DNA of 64,000 nt from Prevotella sp. (GCA_017619375.1 JAFZSL010000075.1:62001-126000), one strand, 5' to 3'. Positions 8,192 to 17,313 are shown, counted from the stretch's first letter. Notes: generated by a model not told the origin, from the letters alone. Numbers and translations are program-made.

Positions 8192-8905
8192 ATGTTGTTC
8201 TTGCTGATATTGGCCGTTCTACCTTCCATACTTCTGTTCTTGTACATTTATATGAAGGATCCCATCCCGGAACCTTTTCGGCTTTTGTTCAAGGCATTCG
8301 TTTACGGTATGGTAGCATGCATCCCCATCATCTTCGTGGAAAGCATCTTAATGCCTATCGTGTCTGCATTCGGAGAAAACGTCTTAGGCGCTACCATAAA
8401 GGCTTTCTTTGGGGCGGCGTTGCCGGAGGAAGGCTTTAAATTGCTCGCTTTATGGTTGATCTTACGGAAAAATCCCTATTATGACGAGCACTATGATGGC
8501 ATCGTCTATTCCGTGTGCGTCGGACTGGGCTTTGCCACCGTGGAAAACATAGCATATGTGATGGGCTCCGGCGATATGATGGTGGCTATCTCAAGGGCTT
8601 TCCTGGCTGTGCCTTGTCATTACGCTTGTGCCGTGTTGATGGGCTATTTTTATTCTGTCTACAATTTCGTCGACGATTCGGATCGGGTGAAATGGTCCAT
8701 TCTGTTGGCGCCGATCCTGGCCCATGGCATATACGACTCCATCGCCTTTCTTATCACAATCCTTCCTGAACTCTCAGGCGTCATCATGATTGTCCTTTGC
8801 TTCTTCTGCATCAAACTGCATCAATATTGCAAGAAGCATATCGACAAGCAACTGGCACAAGATGGGAATATACGAAAACGAAGGGACAGGGATTTGGAAG
8901 CGTAA
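8192..8905 (+). CDS. prsW: PrsW-family intramembrane metalloprotease
   Basis: A polytopic membrane protein of about 237 residues with family motifs in order: PEEGFK (Glu79, Glu80, Lys83), ENIAYV (Glu118) and VPCHYACAVLMG (His143). Together these form the presumed metal site. In Bacillus, PrsW cleaves an anti-sigma factor, but no anti-sigma gene is adjacent here, so the substrate is unknown. The promoter at 8111-8142 excludes the upstream ATG at 8081, and the Met at 8192 begins directly with the first membrane helix. It is monocistronic and is followed by a REP-like element. Confidence 0.8.
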   Translation: MLFLLILAVLPSILLFLYIYMKDPIPEPFRLLFKAFVYGMVACIPIIFVESILMPIVSAFGENVLGATIKAFFGAALPEEGFKLLALWLILRKNPYYDEHYDGIVYSVCVGLGFATVENIAYVMGSGDMMVAISRAFLAVPCHYACAVLMGYFYSVYNFVDDSDRVKWSILLAPILAHGIYDSIAFLITILPELSGVIMIVLCFFCIKLHQYCKKHIDKQLAQDGNIRKRRDRDLEA

Positions 8906-8935
8906 AAGATTGAAGCAAGGTATTCAGTTTGATAT

Positions 8936-9039
8936 TTCGACCGCAGGTCAATCTTCAAAGTTGCGATTAAGTGAGAGCAGACCAAGCTTGCTTGTAGTCT
9001 GCCGAGCGTGAGCAACTTCGACCGTAGGTCAATCTTCAA
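8936..9039. repeat. REP-like palindrome flanked by 23-bp direct repeats
   Basis: Two 23-bp copies (8936-8958 and 9017-9039, 22 of 23 identical, both with GGTCAATCTTCAA) flank an imperfect palindrome. Its nested arms are AAGTTGC/GCAACTT (8958-8964, 9012-9018), GCAGAC/GTCTGC (8977-8982, 8997-9002) and CAAGC/GCTTG (8983-8994). No T-run follows. The direct repeats with an internal hairpin suggest a mobile REP or MITE-like unit. Confidence 0.7.
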
Positions 9040-9071
9040 TCTTCAATCTTCAATCTTCAATTTTCAATCTT
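9029..9071 (+). repeat. Heptamer tandem repeat
   Basis: About six copies of TCAATCT in tandem, one with a change to TCAATTT, extend from the second 23-bp direct repeat into the 3' end of the neighbouring minus-strand gene. This looks like slippage at the edge of the REP-like element. Confidence 0.75.
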
Positions 9072-9443
9072 TCTAAAGCAAACCATGAGCAGCAAGGCTG
9101 CCTGTATGATAAAGAGTATGGCTATCACTCCCCATCCTAAGATGTAAAACACCTTGTTATACGGGATGTCACGCTGAGGTTTGAGCCATTTCGCATACCC
9201 AAAGGCGGCTGTTGTGATGATAATCAGTCCTAATGCCTCTCTCCATGCTCTGGTAGTCCATACGAGCTCTATGATTTGGATGGCTTTGCCTGTTGCAGCA
9301 GCATATAGCACATATGCACAATTGTATAGCGCGTTTCTTGTTCGTTGGTTTTGCCTTGACTTGTCCACGCAATAAACAGCCAAGAGGATGATGGCGGCAA
9401 GGATTACCCCCTCTCTGAACAAAGGATGATAGATGAAACCCAT
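9057..9443 (-). CDS. Small membrane protein, unknown function
   Basis: A 128-residue protein with four predicted membrane helices, at about residues 8-25, 40-60, 70-85 and 97-120. The basic loops KSRQNQRTRN and KWLKPQRD lie between helices. I do not recognise the family. The C-terminal codons run into the heptamer repeat region, so the last few residues may be derived from the repeat. It is on the same strand as rny but follows it after a hairpin, so it may have its own promoter or weak read-through. Confidence 0.55.
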   Translation of the reverse strand: MGFIYHPLFREGVILAAIILLAVYCVDKSRQNQRTRNALYNCAYVLYAAATGKAIQIIELVWTTRAWREALGLIIITTAAFGYAKWLKPQRDIPYNKVFYILGWGVIAILFIIQAALLLMVCFRKIEN

Positions 9444-9465
9444 GGGTGTGTTGTATTATTGAAAG

Positions 9466-9491
9466 ATGGCCACCCCCAGGGGAGTGGCCAT
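9466..9491 (-). terminator. Hairpin downstream of rny
   Basis: ATGGCCAC (9466-9473) pairs with GTGGCCAT (9484-9491), with further C:G pairs in the loop. On the minus strand it is followed by a short CTTTC tract, so it is a weak intrinsic terminator. Confidence 0.5.
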
Positions 9492-9528
9492 GATGTGTAT
9501 CTTCTGTGTCTTTGTTTACAGCAAGGGC

Positions 9529-11070
9529 CTACTTGGCGTATGCCACCGACCTGGTTTCCCTGATGACGGTGATTTTCACTTGACCGGGATATGTCATCTC
9601 GTTTTGGATCTTGTTGGCGATTTCTCCAGAGAGTGCCTCTGACTCCTTGTCGTCCATCTTGTCGGCCCCAACGATGACACGTAATTCCCTTCCTGCCTGA
9701 ATGGCATATGTCTTAGTGACGCCGGGATAACTCATGGCAATGGCCTCGAGGTCGTTGAGTCTCTTGATGTAAGCCTCCACGATTTCCCTTCTGGCTCCAG
9801 GTCTTGCTCCGGAGATGGCGTCGCAGATTTGCACAATGGGTGCAAGGAGAGTGTTCATCTCCAGTTCGTCGTGGTGAGCACCGATGGCGTTGCAGATGTC
9901 AGGTTTCTCCTTGTATTTCTCTGCGATTTTCGCACCGTAGAGTGCGTGTGGCAAGTCGCTTTCCTCGTCAGGCACCTTGCCGATGTCGTGCAGCAGTCCT
10001 GCTCTCTTTGCCTTTTTCGGGTTGAGGCCGAGTTCGGAGGCCATGACAGCGCAGAGGTTGGCTGTTTCCCTGGCATGCTGCAGGAGGTTTTGCCCGTAAG
10101 ATGAGCGGTATTTCATCTTTCCGATGATTCTGATGAGTTCAGGGTGGAGTCCATGCACGCCGAGGTCGATGGCGGTCCTCTTTCCTATTTCCACCACCTC
10201 GTTGTCGAGTTGCTTCTTCACCTTGGCCACGACCTCTTCGATTCTTGCCGGGTGTATCCTTCCGTCAGCGACGAGTTGGTGGAGGGCAAGTCTGCACACC
10301 TCTCTTCTGATGGGGTCGAAGGCGGAGATGACGATGGCCTCGGGAGTGTCGTCGACGACGATTTCCACACCGGTGGCAGCCTCGAGGGCCCTGATGTTTC
10401 GTCCCTCCCTGCCGATGATCCTGCCTTTCACCTCGTCGTTGTCGATATGGAAGACGCTGACGGAGTTCTCTATGGCCGTTTCGGTGGCTACTCTTTGGAT
10501 GGTTTGTATGACGATTTTCTTCGCCTGTGCGTTGGCGTTGAGTTTAGCCTCGTCCATGATTTCGTTCACATAGCTTGCGGCGTCGGTCCTTGCCTCATCC
10601 TTAAGGCTCTCCACAAGCCTTCTCTTTGCTTCTTCGGCGCTGAGTCCTGAGAGTTCTTCCAACTTCTCCCTCTCCTGGTTCTGCATCTTCTCAAGTTCCT
10701 CTTGCTTGAGTGTGAGAAGTTTCTTCTCATTGTCGATGCGTTTCTGGCTTTGGTCGATTTCCTGCCTTCTTCTTCCCAGTTCCTCTTGTTTTTGGTTGAG
10801 GGATGTTTCCTTTTGCTTGAGTCTGTTTTCGTTTTGCTGAAGTTTTTGGTTCCTGGACTGCACCTCTTTTTCAAGTTCAGCCTTTTTGTTGATGAATTTC
10901 TCCTTGACTTCGAGCAATTTCTTTTCCTTGATGACATCCGCTTCTTTCTTGGCGGCGTCTATCATCTCATTGTATTTCCCCTTGACAACGTGGAGAAACA
11001 TCATGTAGCCAGCGAAAACACCTACCACGAGGCATACGATTGCTACAATAATGGCAACTATCAGGTCCAT
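9529..11070 (-). CDS. rny: Ribonuclease Y
   Basis: A membrane-anchored endoribonuclease that starts mRNA decay. The 513 residues show an N-terminal membrane helix (residues 3-25), a long charged coiled coil (about 30-200), a KH RNA-binding domain ([15 protein letters not shown]) and an HD domain ([12 protein letters not shown]) followed by the conserved C-terminal region. The Met at 11070 starts directly before the membrane anchor as in other RNase Y proteins; the frame is open to 11136 but that extension has no family match. It follows zapA after a 145-bp gap that may hold a structured RNA. Its presence alongside an RNase G (17.6 kb) gives two decay nucleases. Confidence 0.95.
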   Translation of the reverse strand: MDLIVAIIVAIVCLVVGVFAGYMMFLHVVKGKYNEMIDAAKKEADVIKEKKLLEVKEKFINKKAELEKEVQSRNQKLQQNENRLKQKETSLNQKQEELGRRRQEIDQSQKRIDNEKKLLTLKQEELEKMQNQEREKLEELSGLSAEEAKRRLVESLKDEARTDAASYVNEIMDEAKLNANAQAKKIVIQTIQRVATETAIENSVSVFHIDNDEVKGRIIGREGRNIRALEAATGVEIVVDDTPEAIVISAFDPIRREVCRLALHQLVADGRIHPARIEEVVAKVKKQLDNEVVEIGKRTAIDLGVHGLHPELIRIIGKMKYRSSYGQNLLQHARETANLCAVMASELGLNPKKAKRAGLLHDIGKVPDEESDLPHALYGAKIAEKYKEKPDICNAIGAHHDELEMNTLLAPIVQICDAISGARPGARREIVEAYIKRLNDLEAIAMSYPGVTKTYAIQAGRELRVIVGADKMDDKESEALSGEIANKIQNEMTYPGQVKITVIRETRSVAYAK

Positions 11071-11082
11071 ATTATTAAAGTA

Positions 11083-11215
11083 TATTAAAGTTAGTATTGA
11101 TGATATTCGCACATTCGAGCCTCCTTCGAGGCCCATCCTCTTTGTTCCTTTCCCTCAGGTGCAGGGTCGTTGCCCTGTTCCTCAAGTTTCTTCGTTTGCT
11201 TGCGGCACAGGGCCT
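11083..11215 (-). ncRNA. Candidate structured RNA between zapA and rny
   Basis: The spacer can form several hairpins: GCCTC/GAGGC (11119-11132), CAGGG/CCCTG (11162-11177) and GGCC/GGCC overlapping the zapA stop (11211-11222). Its base composition is unlike the AT-rich leader next to rny. It could be the 5' leader of rny or a separate small RNA. I cannot assign it to a known family. Confidence 0.25.
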
Positions 11216-11536
11216 TCAGGCCTTTTCGCCCAAGGCATCCTCTATCTCCTTCGTAAGAGTGGTGAGAATATCATGGTAAGGTTGTGTGTCATTGCGCTTC
11301 AATTCTTTCTCATATTTGAGTGCAATGTCAACCAATGCCATATATAATATTTCAATCGTACCCTTTTTCCCTTGCGCACGATTGGTATAGACATTCACAA
11401 TACTGGTTACAAGTGCTGCTGCCTTGCGATACACCTCCTCCTCCTCTCTGTTGACCCTGATGGGGATTTCGGTGTCGCAGACGCGCAATCTTATATGTAG
11501 TTTATCCTTGTTCTCCTCTGGCATTGTCCACGTCAT
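11216..11536 (-). CDS. zapA: Cell division protein ZapA
   Basis: A 106-residue FtsZ-ring stabiliser. The N-terminal globular part (about 10-50) contains the ZapA signature, with IRLRVCDTEIPIRVNREEE followed by YRKAAALV. The C-terminal half is a predicted coiled coil used for dimerisation and tetramer formation. It overlaps the upstream coiled-coil gene by 4 bp (ATGA), which points to translational coupling. Gene order coiled-coil protein, zapA, rny runs on the minus strand. Confidence 0.88.
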   Translation of the reverse strand: MTWTMPEENKDKLHIRLRVCDTEIPIRVNREEEEVYRKAAALVTSIVNVYTNRAQGKKGTIEILYMALVDIALKYEKELKRNDTQPYHDILTTLTKEIEDALGEKA

Positions 11537-11826
11537 TTCTCACTTAGGAGCGTGATGCACTTGTTGACACTCCTTATCAGTTTGGCGAGCCTGGCCTTTG
11601 CGGCCTCCATGTCGCCCTCGCTCACCTGGAGCATCTTTGCCGTCATCAAGCTTTCGTAATCATCCTGTCTTGTCTTGAGTTGCTCCATGAGCTTCTCTTT
11701 TTCCACTTTGCAGTTCGCCAAATCCTGCTTGAGCTGCTCGTTTTCCTCGCACACGCGGTTGTAGAGCAGCATCAATTGCCTGACTCGTGTAGCAAAAAGC
11801 GCAATGGTCTTCTCTTCAACAGTCAT
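11533..11826 (-). CDS. Small coiled-coil protein coupled to zapA
   Basis: A 97-residue protein that is almost wholly coiled coil (LMLLYNRVCEENEQLKQDL onward to about residue 60), rich in Glu, Lys and Leu. Its stop overlaps the zapA start by 4 bp. It may act with ZapA at the division ring, in the manner of ZapB, but I see no sequence signature that proves this. The start at MTVEEKTIA (11826) is chosen because the upstream extension to 11874 is hydrophobic and unlike the rest of the protein. Confidence 0.65.
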   Translation of the reverse strand: MTVEEKTIALFATRVRQLMLLYNRVCEENEQLKQDLANCKVEKEKLMEQLKTRQDDYESLMTAKMLQVSEGDMEAAKARLAKLIRSVNKCITLLSEK

Positions 11827-11934
11827 GATTCGTAATTTGCGCACAAAATTACTGCAAAAAAACAGAATAACCAAAAAAAGGAGGCTTTTTTTGTCATGAT
11901 GAGCCTTGTGCAGCCCTTGCCGGGCGTGAAAGGG

Positions 11935-12567
11935 TCATTTTTTGTCGTCTTCGGCTTTTTGCTTCGGCTCTTTCTTCGCCAGCATGACAACCTGGTAGAC
12001 GAAGTCGGTGACCCATTGCTGTGAGAAGGCAAGCTTTTGGTTGTATTTCCTGACGGATAGCACGGTTTTTGTCACTCCCGGGTCGGAGAAGTCGTTCTTG
12101 TTGAACACATCGTTGATGGTTTTCTCCGTCATGGTGTAAAGAGCTTTCTTGAAAAAGGAGGGCAGTCTGAGCTTGAACTTCATGAGGTTTCCCGTAAGCA
12201 TCATGAGGTCTTGCATGAAGGCTTGGAACTGCAGGATGAAGGGTTGCACGTCGGTGATTTTCTTGCAGTTTTTCTTGACGGATGCATCAAGTTCCTTGAA
12301 GAAGTCATCGTTGGTGTCATAAAGATCTTTCATCATTTTCCTGCATTTGCTTTTCTCGCCCACACCCAGCTTGTTGTTGACAGTAGGCACTTTAAGCGTG
12401 GTCTTGAACGTCCTCAAGTCAGGAAGCATGGCCAAGTTGGTGATGCCTATCCTTTCTGCGAGTGACGCTTGCAGATATACCCTTACGAGTGTCATGTAGT
12501 CTTCCATTCCACCCACTTTTACTTCTTCTTTGTCTTTTTTCCCGAAAAGTCTTGAAAAGAATCCCAT
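11935..12567 (-). CDS. Conserved hypothetical protein, Lys-rich
   Basis: A 210-residue soluble protein beginning MGFFSRLFGKKDKEE and ending in a charged tail (KEPKQKAEDDKK). It is predicted to be mainly helical with many Lys and hydrophobic residues. I do not recognise a family. A minus-strand TAACTTTG box at 12605-12612 lies about 40 bp upstream and supports the start. It is followed by the coiled-coil/zapA/rny genes after about 110 bp that include a short A/T-flanked palindrome near 11871-11892, so it may be a separate transcript. Confidence 0.6.
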   Translation of the reverse strand: MGFFSRLFGKKDKEEVKVGGMEDYMTLVRVYLQASLAERIGITNLAMLPDLRTFKTTLKVPTVNNKLGVGEKSKCRKMMKDLYDTNDDFFKELDASVKKNCKKITDVQPFILQFQAFMQDLMMLTGNLMKFKLRLPSFFKKALYTMTEKTINDVFNKNDFSDPGVTKTVLSVRKYNQKLAFSQQWVTDFVYQVVMLAKKEPKQKAEDDKK

Positions 12568-12780
12568 ATTCTGAAAAAATTATGATTAGTTGTGATTATG
12601 GGTGCAAAGTTATGCAAAAAAAGGCGAAATGTCTAAAGAAATAATAAAAAAAGGAATATTTTCAAGGATTAAGTTTTTCGTATTGAAGTTTTATTTGTAA
12701 CTTTGCGGCCTAAAATGTCCCAATGGCATAATTGACCGATTGGTCCGTTGTATCAGAAAAAGGAAAAAGAAAGTGACGGT

Positions 12781-13659
12781 ATGAAAGGAATCGTATTGGC
12801 AGGCGGTTCAGGAACACGGCTTTACCCGATAACCAAGGGGATCAGCAAGCAGTTGATTCCGATATTCGACAAGCCGATGATTTACTACCCCATCTCGGTA
12901 TTGATGCTCTCCGGCATCCGCGACATACTGATTATCTCCACCCCCACCGACCTTCCAAGTTTCAAGCGCCTGTTAGGCAGCGGCGAGGAGTTTGGTGTGC
13001 GTTTTTCCTATGCTGAGCAACCAAGTCCCGATGGTCTTGCCCAGGCATTCATCATCGGCGAGGAGTTTATCGGCAACGACACCGTCTGCCTCATCCTTGG
13101 CGACAACATTTTCCATGGTTCCGGCTTCACCGGCCTCCTTCACCAAAGCGTGGCCGCTGCAAACGAGGGGCTTGCCACCGTGTTCGGCTACTATGTCAAC
13201 GACCCACAGCGATATGGCGTTGCAGAGTTCGATAGTGCTGGAAATTGCTTGAGCATCGAGGAGAAACCCTCATGCCCCAAGAGCCACTATGCCGTCGTGG
13301 GGTTGTATTTCTACCCCAATTCAGTCATCGAGATAGCCAAAGGCATCCGTCCCAGCGCCAGGGGTGAGTTGGAAATCACATCGGTGAACCAGGAATACCT
13401 TCGTCGTGGGGAATTGAAAGTGCAGACCTTCCGCCGTGGGTTCACATGGCTTGATACCGGGACACATGACAGCCTTGCCGAGGCGAGCACATATATCGAG
13501 GTGATAGAGAAGCGTCAGGGGTTGAAGGTGGCTTGCTTGGAGGAGATAGCCTGCAAGAACGGCTGGATCACCCGGGAAACCCTGCTTTCTTCCGCCCGCC
13601 AGATGCTCAACAACGACTACGGACAATATCTCCTCCGCCTAGCGGAACGGACCTTATGA
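12781..13659 (+). CDS. rmlA: Glucose-1-phosphate thymidylyltransferase
   Basis: This enzyme makes dTDP-glucose from glucose 1-phosphate and dTTP, the first step to dTDP-rhamnose and related sugars for O-antigen and capsule. The N-terminus has the nucleotidyltransferase signature [11 protein letters not shown] and [15 protein letters not shown], and the rest matches the family over 292 residues. A Met at 12748 is also in frame, but 12781 fits the family start. A TAACTTTG box (12698-12705) lies upstream. The other dTDP-rhamnose genes (rmlBCD) are not in the window. A Wzc-like kinase follows 35 bp later, consistent with a polysaccharide role. Confidence 0.94.
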   Translation: MKGIVLAGGSGTRLYPITKGISKQLIPIFDKPMIYYPISVLMLSGIRDILIISTPTDLPSFKRLLGSGEEFGVRFSYAEQPSPDGLAQAFIIGEEFIGNDTVCLILGDNIFHGSGFTGLLHQSVAAANEGLATVFGYYVNDPQRYGVAEFDSAGNCLSIEEKPSCPKSHYAVVGLYFYPNSVIEIAKGIRPSARGELEITSVNQEYLRRGELKVQTFRRGFTWLDTGTHDSLAEASTYIEVIEKRQGLKVACLEEIACKNGWITRETLLSSARQMLNNDYGQYLLRLAERTL

Positions 13660-13694
13660 TATAAAACAAGAAATCACAAACATAAAAAACAGAA

Positions 13695-16232
13695 ATGGAA
13701 GAGAACAAAAACGCGCAAACTCCGGAAAGCCTGAAGAAAGATAACAATGAGGAAGTTTCATTCTTCAATTTCAATCAGCTTTTCCAGACATTCATTCTTA
13801 ATTGGCAGTGGTTTGCACTCTCGTTGATCATTGCCCTTGGCATCACAGCCATATATTTAAGGTATACGACGCCAAGATTCCAGTCTTCCGCCAAGATGCT
13901 GATCAAGGACGAGGATAACAACACCCGCAGCCGTGGTGGTCTTCTCAGTGCCGCCAACCTGGGTATGATATCCCAAACGGAAGGTATTGACAACGAGATG
14001 GAGATCCTCTCCTCGCACGCCTTGGCCGCCGATGTGGTGAGGGACTTGAAACTTTATGTAAGTTACCAGTTGAAGGGTCGTGTGAAGAACATTCTCGTAT
14101 ACAAGACCCAGCCTGTCACGGTGGACATCGATGCCGCTCATCTTGACAACATCAAGGTGCCCATCAACTTGACCATCACCAAGAATAATGGAAACTACTT
14201 GATTTCCGGAACGTACTACGTGACAAACGAGGAAGGCTCCTCCAAGGGTCCGTACACGATAGAGAAGACCTTTACTTCGCTTCCACAGACAGTGAAGACA
14301 CGAGCCGGCAACCTCACATTCTCCTCCAATGGCAACACAAAGTGGGCCAATGGCGGTACGCTTTTCGTAACCATCAGTTCACCTATGGCCGCTTGCAAGA
14401 AGTTCAAGAGGTATTTCAGCGTGAACCCCACTTCCAAGAACACCTCCATCGTGAAGATGTCCATCGTGGATGAGATTCCACGCCGTTCTCTTGACTACCT
14501 CAACCAACTGGTGTTGTGCTACAACCGTCAGGCCAACGAGGACAAGAACGAAGTCGCCTACCGTACCGAGGAGTTCATCAACGGTCGTTTGGAGAAGATC
14601 AATGCCGAACTTGGCGAGACAGAAGGCCAGTTGGAGGCATACAAGAAAAGCCAGCATATGACGGAACTCCGCATGAATGCCAACGCAGCCATGACCGGTT
14701 CCACCGAGTACGACCATCGCCTTTCCGAGGCCAACACCCAGGTCGCCCTCCTCAACAGCGTCTCCGACTTCATGGACCGCTCCGAAAACGAATACCAGAC
14801 GCTTCCCTCCAACGTGGGCTTGAGCGATGCCACAGCATCCTCACTCATCAACAAGTACAATGAAATCGTGTTGCAACGCAACCGCCTTCTGCGCACCGCT
14901 TCAGAGGAAAGCCCCGCCGTTCTTCCCCTTACCGCTCAGCTCGATGACATGAAAGCCACTATCAGGCGCGCCATGGACCAGAGCAGGAAGAACATTGAAA
15001 TCCAACGCAACGCTTTGCAGCAGCAATATAGCAAGTTCTCCAGCCAGGTTTCTGCTACTCCTGAGCAAGAGCGTATGCTCACGCAGATTGGCCGTCAGCA
15101 AGAGGTGAGGTCAGGCCTTTACCTCATGCTTCTCCAAAAACGTGAGGAGAACTCCATCTCCCTGGCTTCAACTGCCGACAAGGGCAAGTTGATCGAAGCT
15201 CCGGAAAGCATCGGGCAAATCACTCCTGTCCCCACGGTGGTGATTCCTATCGCACTCGTTGCAGGCCTCCTTATCCCCGGTCTCATCTTGTTCCTCTTGA
15301 AACTCTTCCGTTATAAGATCGAGGGTCACGATGATGTTGCACGCCTCACTCAGCTTCCCATCATTGCCGACGTGGCTGTGGCAAGCGAGACGGCGAAGAC
15401 AAAGGCCGACATCGTTGTGCATGAGAACAAGAACAACCAGATGGAGGAAATCTTCCGAGCGATGCGTACCAACGTGCAGTTCATGCTACGGGAGGGACAG
15501 AAAGTCATCATGTTCACCTCCACCACGTCAGGTGAGGGCAAGACCTTCAACTGTGCCAACCTTGCGGTGAGTTTCGCTCTCCTGGGGAAGAAAGTGGTGT
15601 TGGTGGGTCTTGACATCCGCAAGCCTCGTCTTGCTGAGTTGTTCGAAATAGACGACCACAAGCACGGTATCACACCGCTCCTCGCCCAAGAAAACCCCAG
15701 CGAGGATGACGTGAAGGCCCAAATCATTCCTTCTGGTGTGAATGGCAACCTCGACTTGCTGCTCGCCGGACCCGTCCCGCCCAACCCGTCTGAGTTGATT
15801 TCTCGTCAGTCGCTCGACATCGTCATCGGCTACTTGAAAGAAAACTATGACTATGTGCTGATAGACACCGCTCCTGTAGGTCTTGTCACTGATACGCTTC
15901 AAGTGGGACGTGTCATCGACGCCACCATCTACATGTGCCGCGCCGACTATACTCCGAAGTCAAGCTTTGACTTGGTGAACTCCCTTGCCAACGAGAAGAA
16001 ACTGCCCAACATGGCCATCGTCATCAACGGCATCGACATGTCGAAGAAGAAATATGGCTACTATTATGGCTACGGCAAGTATGGCAAGTACAGCCGCTAC
16101 ACCAGTTACGGCAAATACGGCAACTACGGTTCGTCCTACGGCGGCTATGGTGGCTACGGCACCTATGGCTCTTATGGTGGATACAGCAACAGCCACTACG
16201 GAAACAAGAACGACACCTCCATCAAGCTATAA
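13695..16232 (+). CDS. Wzc-like polysaccharide co-polymerase and tyrosine autokinase
   Basis: An 845-residue inner-membrane protein that controls capsule or exopolysaccharide chain length and export. It has an N-terminal Wzz domain between two membrane helices (about residues 37-55 and 515-540) with a long periplasmic coiled coil. A cytoplasmic BY-kinase follows, with Walker A TSTTSGEGKT (about 607-616), Walker A' VVLVGLDIRKPRL and Walker B YVLIDTAP (about 720). The tail from about residue 785 has 18 tyrosines in about 50 residues, mixed with Gly, Ser and Lys, and is the presumed autophosphorylation cluster. The usual outer-membrane export partner (Wza) is not adjacent. Confidence 0.92.
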   Translation: MEENKNAQTPESLKKDNNEEVSFFNFNQLFQTFILNWQWFALSLIIALGITAIYLRYTTPRFQSSAKMLIKDEDNNTRSRGGLLSAANLGMISQTEGIDNEMEILSSHALAADVVRDLKLYVSYQLKGRVKNILVYKTQPVTVDIDAAHLDNIKVPINLTITKNNGNYLISGTYYVTNEEGSSKGPYTIEKTFTSLPQTVKTRAGNLTFSSNGNTKWANGGTLFVTISSPMAACKKFKRYFSVNPTSKNTSIVKMSIVDEIPRRSLDYLNQLVLCYNRQANEDKNEVAYRTEEFINGRLEKINAELGETEGQLEAYKKSQHMTELRMNANAAMTGSTEYDHRLSEANTQVALLNSVSDFMDRSENEYQTLPSNVGLSDATASSLINKYNEIVLQRNRLLRTASEESPAVLPLTAQLDDMKATIRRAMDQSRKNIEIQRNALQQQYSKFSSQVSATPEQERMLTQIGRQQEVRSGLYLMLLQKREENSISLASTADKGKLIEAPESIGQITPVPTVVIPIALVAGLLIPGLILFLLKLFRYKIEGHDDVARLTQLPIIADVAVASETAKTKADIVVHENKNNQMEEIFRAMRTNVQFMLREGQKVIMFTSTTSGEGKTFNCANLAVSFALLGKKVVLVGLDIRKPRLAELFEIDDHKHGITPLLAQENPSEDDVKAQIIPSGVNGNLDLLLAGPVPPNPSELISRQSLDIVIGYLKENYDYVLIDTAPVGLVTDTLQVGRVIDATIYMCRADYTPKSSFDLVNSLANEKKLPNMAIVINGIDMSKKKYGYYYGYGKYGKYSRYTSYGKYGNYGSSYGGYGGYGTYGSYGGYSNSHYGNKNDTSIKL

Positions 16233-16238
16233 TCTCCC

Positions 16239-16673
16239 ATGGTCATCGCAGTAGATTTCGACGGCACCATTGTGGAGCATCGCTATCCGGAGATTGGTCC
16301 TGAAATACCTTTCGCCATCGACACGCTGAAGATGCTCATTGCCGACCGCCACAAGGTGATCCTTTGGACGGTGCGTGAGGGGGAACTTTTAGACCAGGCT
16401 GTGGAATGGTGCCGCCAGCGAGGTGTGGAGTTCTACGCAGTCAACAAAGACTATCCTGAGGAGAAAAAGGAGTACAACAACCATTTCTCACGCAAAATCA
16501 AGGCAGAGGTGTGGATTGACGACCGCAACGTAGGCGGATTGCCCGACTGGGGCACGATGTACTCCATGATCAAGGAGGGCAGGTCGTTCAAGGACATGAT
16601 CTCCGATGCACGCAAGACAAGCCTGAGCGACCACTCCGCCCCCAAGAGGAAGAGCTGGTGGAAAGGCAAATGA
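16239..16673 (+). CDS. HAD-like hydrolase (BT0820-type small protein)
   Basis: A 144-residue protein with the HAD motif I, AVDFDGTIVEHRYP, giving the nucleophile Asp and second Asp at residues 5 and 7. It continues with a short Rossmann-like fold (HKVILWTVREG) and WIDDRNVG near residue 90 as a likely motif IV. This is the pattern of small Bacteroidota HAD proteins of unknown substrate. It lies 6 bp after the Wzc-like gene, so it is probably co-transcribed with the polysaccharide genes. A role as phosphatase on a nucleotide sugar or phosphotyrosine is possible but unproven. Confidence 0.75.
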   Translation: MVIAVDFDGTIVEHRYPEIGPEIPFAIDTLKMLIADRHKVILWTVREGELLDQAVEWCRQRGVEFYAVNKDYPEEKKEYNNHFSRKIKAEVWIDDRNVGGLPDWGTMYSMIKEGRSFKDMISDARKTSLSDHSAPKRKSWWKGK

Positions 16674-16697
16674 ATTTCCTTAAGGTAAAAAAATAAT

Positions 16698-16731
16698 GCA
16701 AGAGCGGCATGGGCATCCATGCCGCTCTTGC
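16698..16731. terminator. Perfect 15-bp hairpin after HAD gene
   Basis: Two 15-base arms around a GCAT loop pair perfectly (16698-16712 with 16717-16731). Downstream on the plus strand there is no T-run, while upstream is an A-rich tract, so it would be a better intrinsic terminator for minus-strand transcription. On the plus strand it may stabilise the 3' end of the kinase/HAD mRNA. Confidence 0.6.
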
Positions 16732-16931
16732 GTTCATACAGGCTCCCTCAAGGTGCATGGCACCCCTTGATGCTGAAAAACATCCTGGAAAAGTAAAAAT
16801 TCTTTATCGTTCGGCAACTCGGCACATCATGGTCGAAATGTCTACTTTCATCAAGATAAAGCATTAAAATAGTGCCTCTTAGACTAAAATTGGAATTTTC
16901 TTAAGAAAAAAATCAAAAAATGCAAAAAAGA

Positions 16932-16963
16932 TTTTCTTATCACATTAAAAACTCGTATATTTG
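16932..16963 (+). promoter_or_regulatory. Promoter of the HU gene
   Basis: TATATTTG (16956-16963) fits the Bacteroidota -7 box. A TTTT (16932-16935) sits 20 bp upstream as a weak -33 element. Confidence 0.55.
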
Positions 16964-17016
16964 CATTCCATTTGAAAGAATAAGTAAAATTTATCAACAA
17001 CAAAATTATAATTAAA

Positions 17017-17313
17017 ATGACCAAAGCAGATATCATCAGCAAGATTTCGTCCCAAACAGGTGTTGCCAAGAAGGACGTTTCCACCACCGTAGAGGCATTT
17101 ATGGAAGTGATTAAAGACAGCCTTCTTGAAAAGGAGAATGTCTATTTAAGAGGGTTCGGTAGCTTCATCGTTAAGCATCGTGCCGAGAAAACCGCTCGCA
17201 ATATCTCGAAGAATACGACGATTGTGATAGAGGCACACGACTTTCCCAGCTTCAAGCCTGCAAAGAGTTTTGTCAGCAAGATGAAGGGCGAGGCTGTGGA
17301 AAGTGAAGACTAA
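17017..17313 (+). CDS. HU/IHF-family DNA-binding protein
   Basis: A 98-residue nucleoid protein that bends DNA. It shows the HU pattern: KADIISKISSQTGVAKKD at the start, the dimer core LRGFGSFIVKHR, and the flexible arm region NISKNTTIVIEAHDFPSFKP before the C-terminal helix. Length is normal. An AT-rich upstream region with a TATATTTG box gives its own promoter. The downstream neighbours are a 29-residue ribosomal-type protein and RNase G, so nucleoid, ribosome and RNA-decay functions are grouped here. The subtype (HU or IHF-like) cannot be decided from sequence alone. Confidence 0.92.
   Translation: MTKADIISKISSQTGVAKKDVSTTVEAFMEVIKDSLLEKENVYLRGFGSFIVKHRAEKTARNISKNTTIVIEAHDFPSFKPAKSFVSKMKGEAVESED

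Larger units (their letters stand above)
16674..17016. other. Intergenic region before the HU gene
   Basis: This 343-bp gap contains a perfect 15-bp hairpin (16698-16731), a second smaller hairpin near 16748-16770 and then the AT-rich HU promoter region. No coding sequence is supported. Confidence 0.7.
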
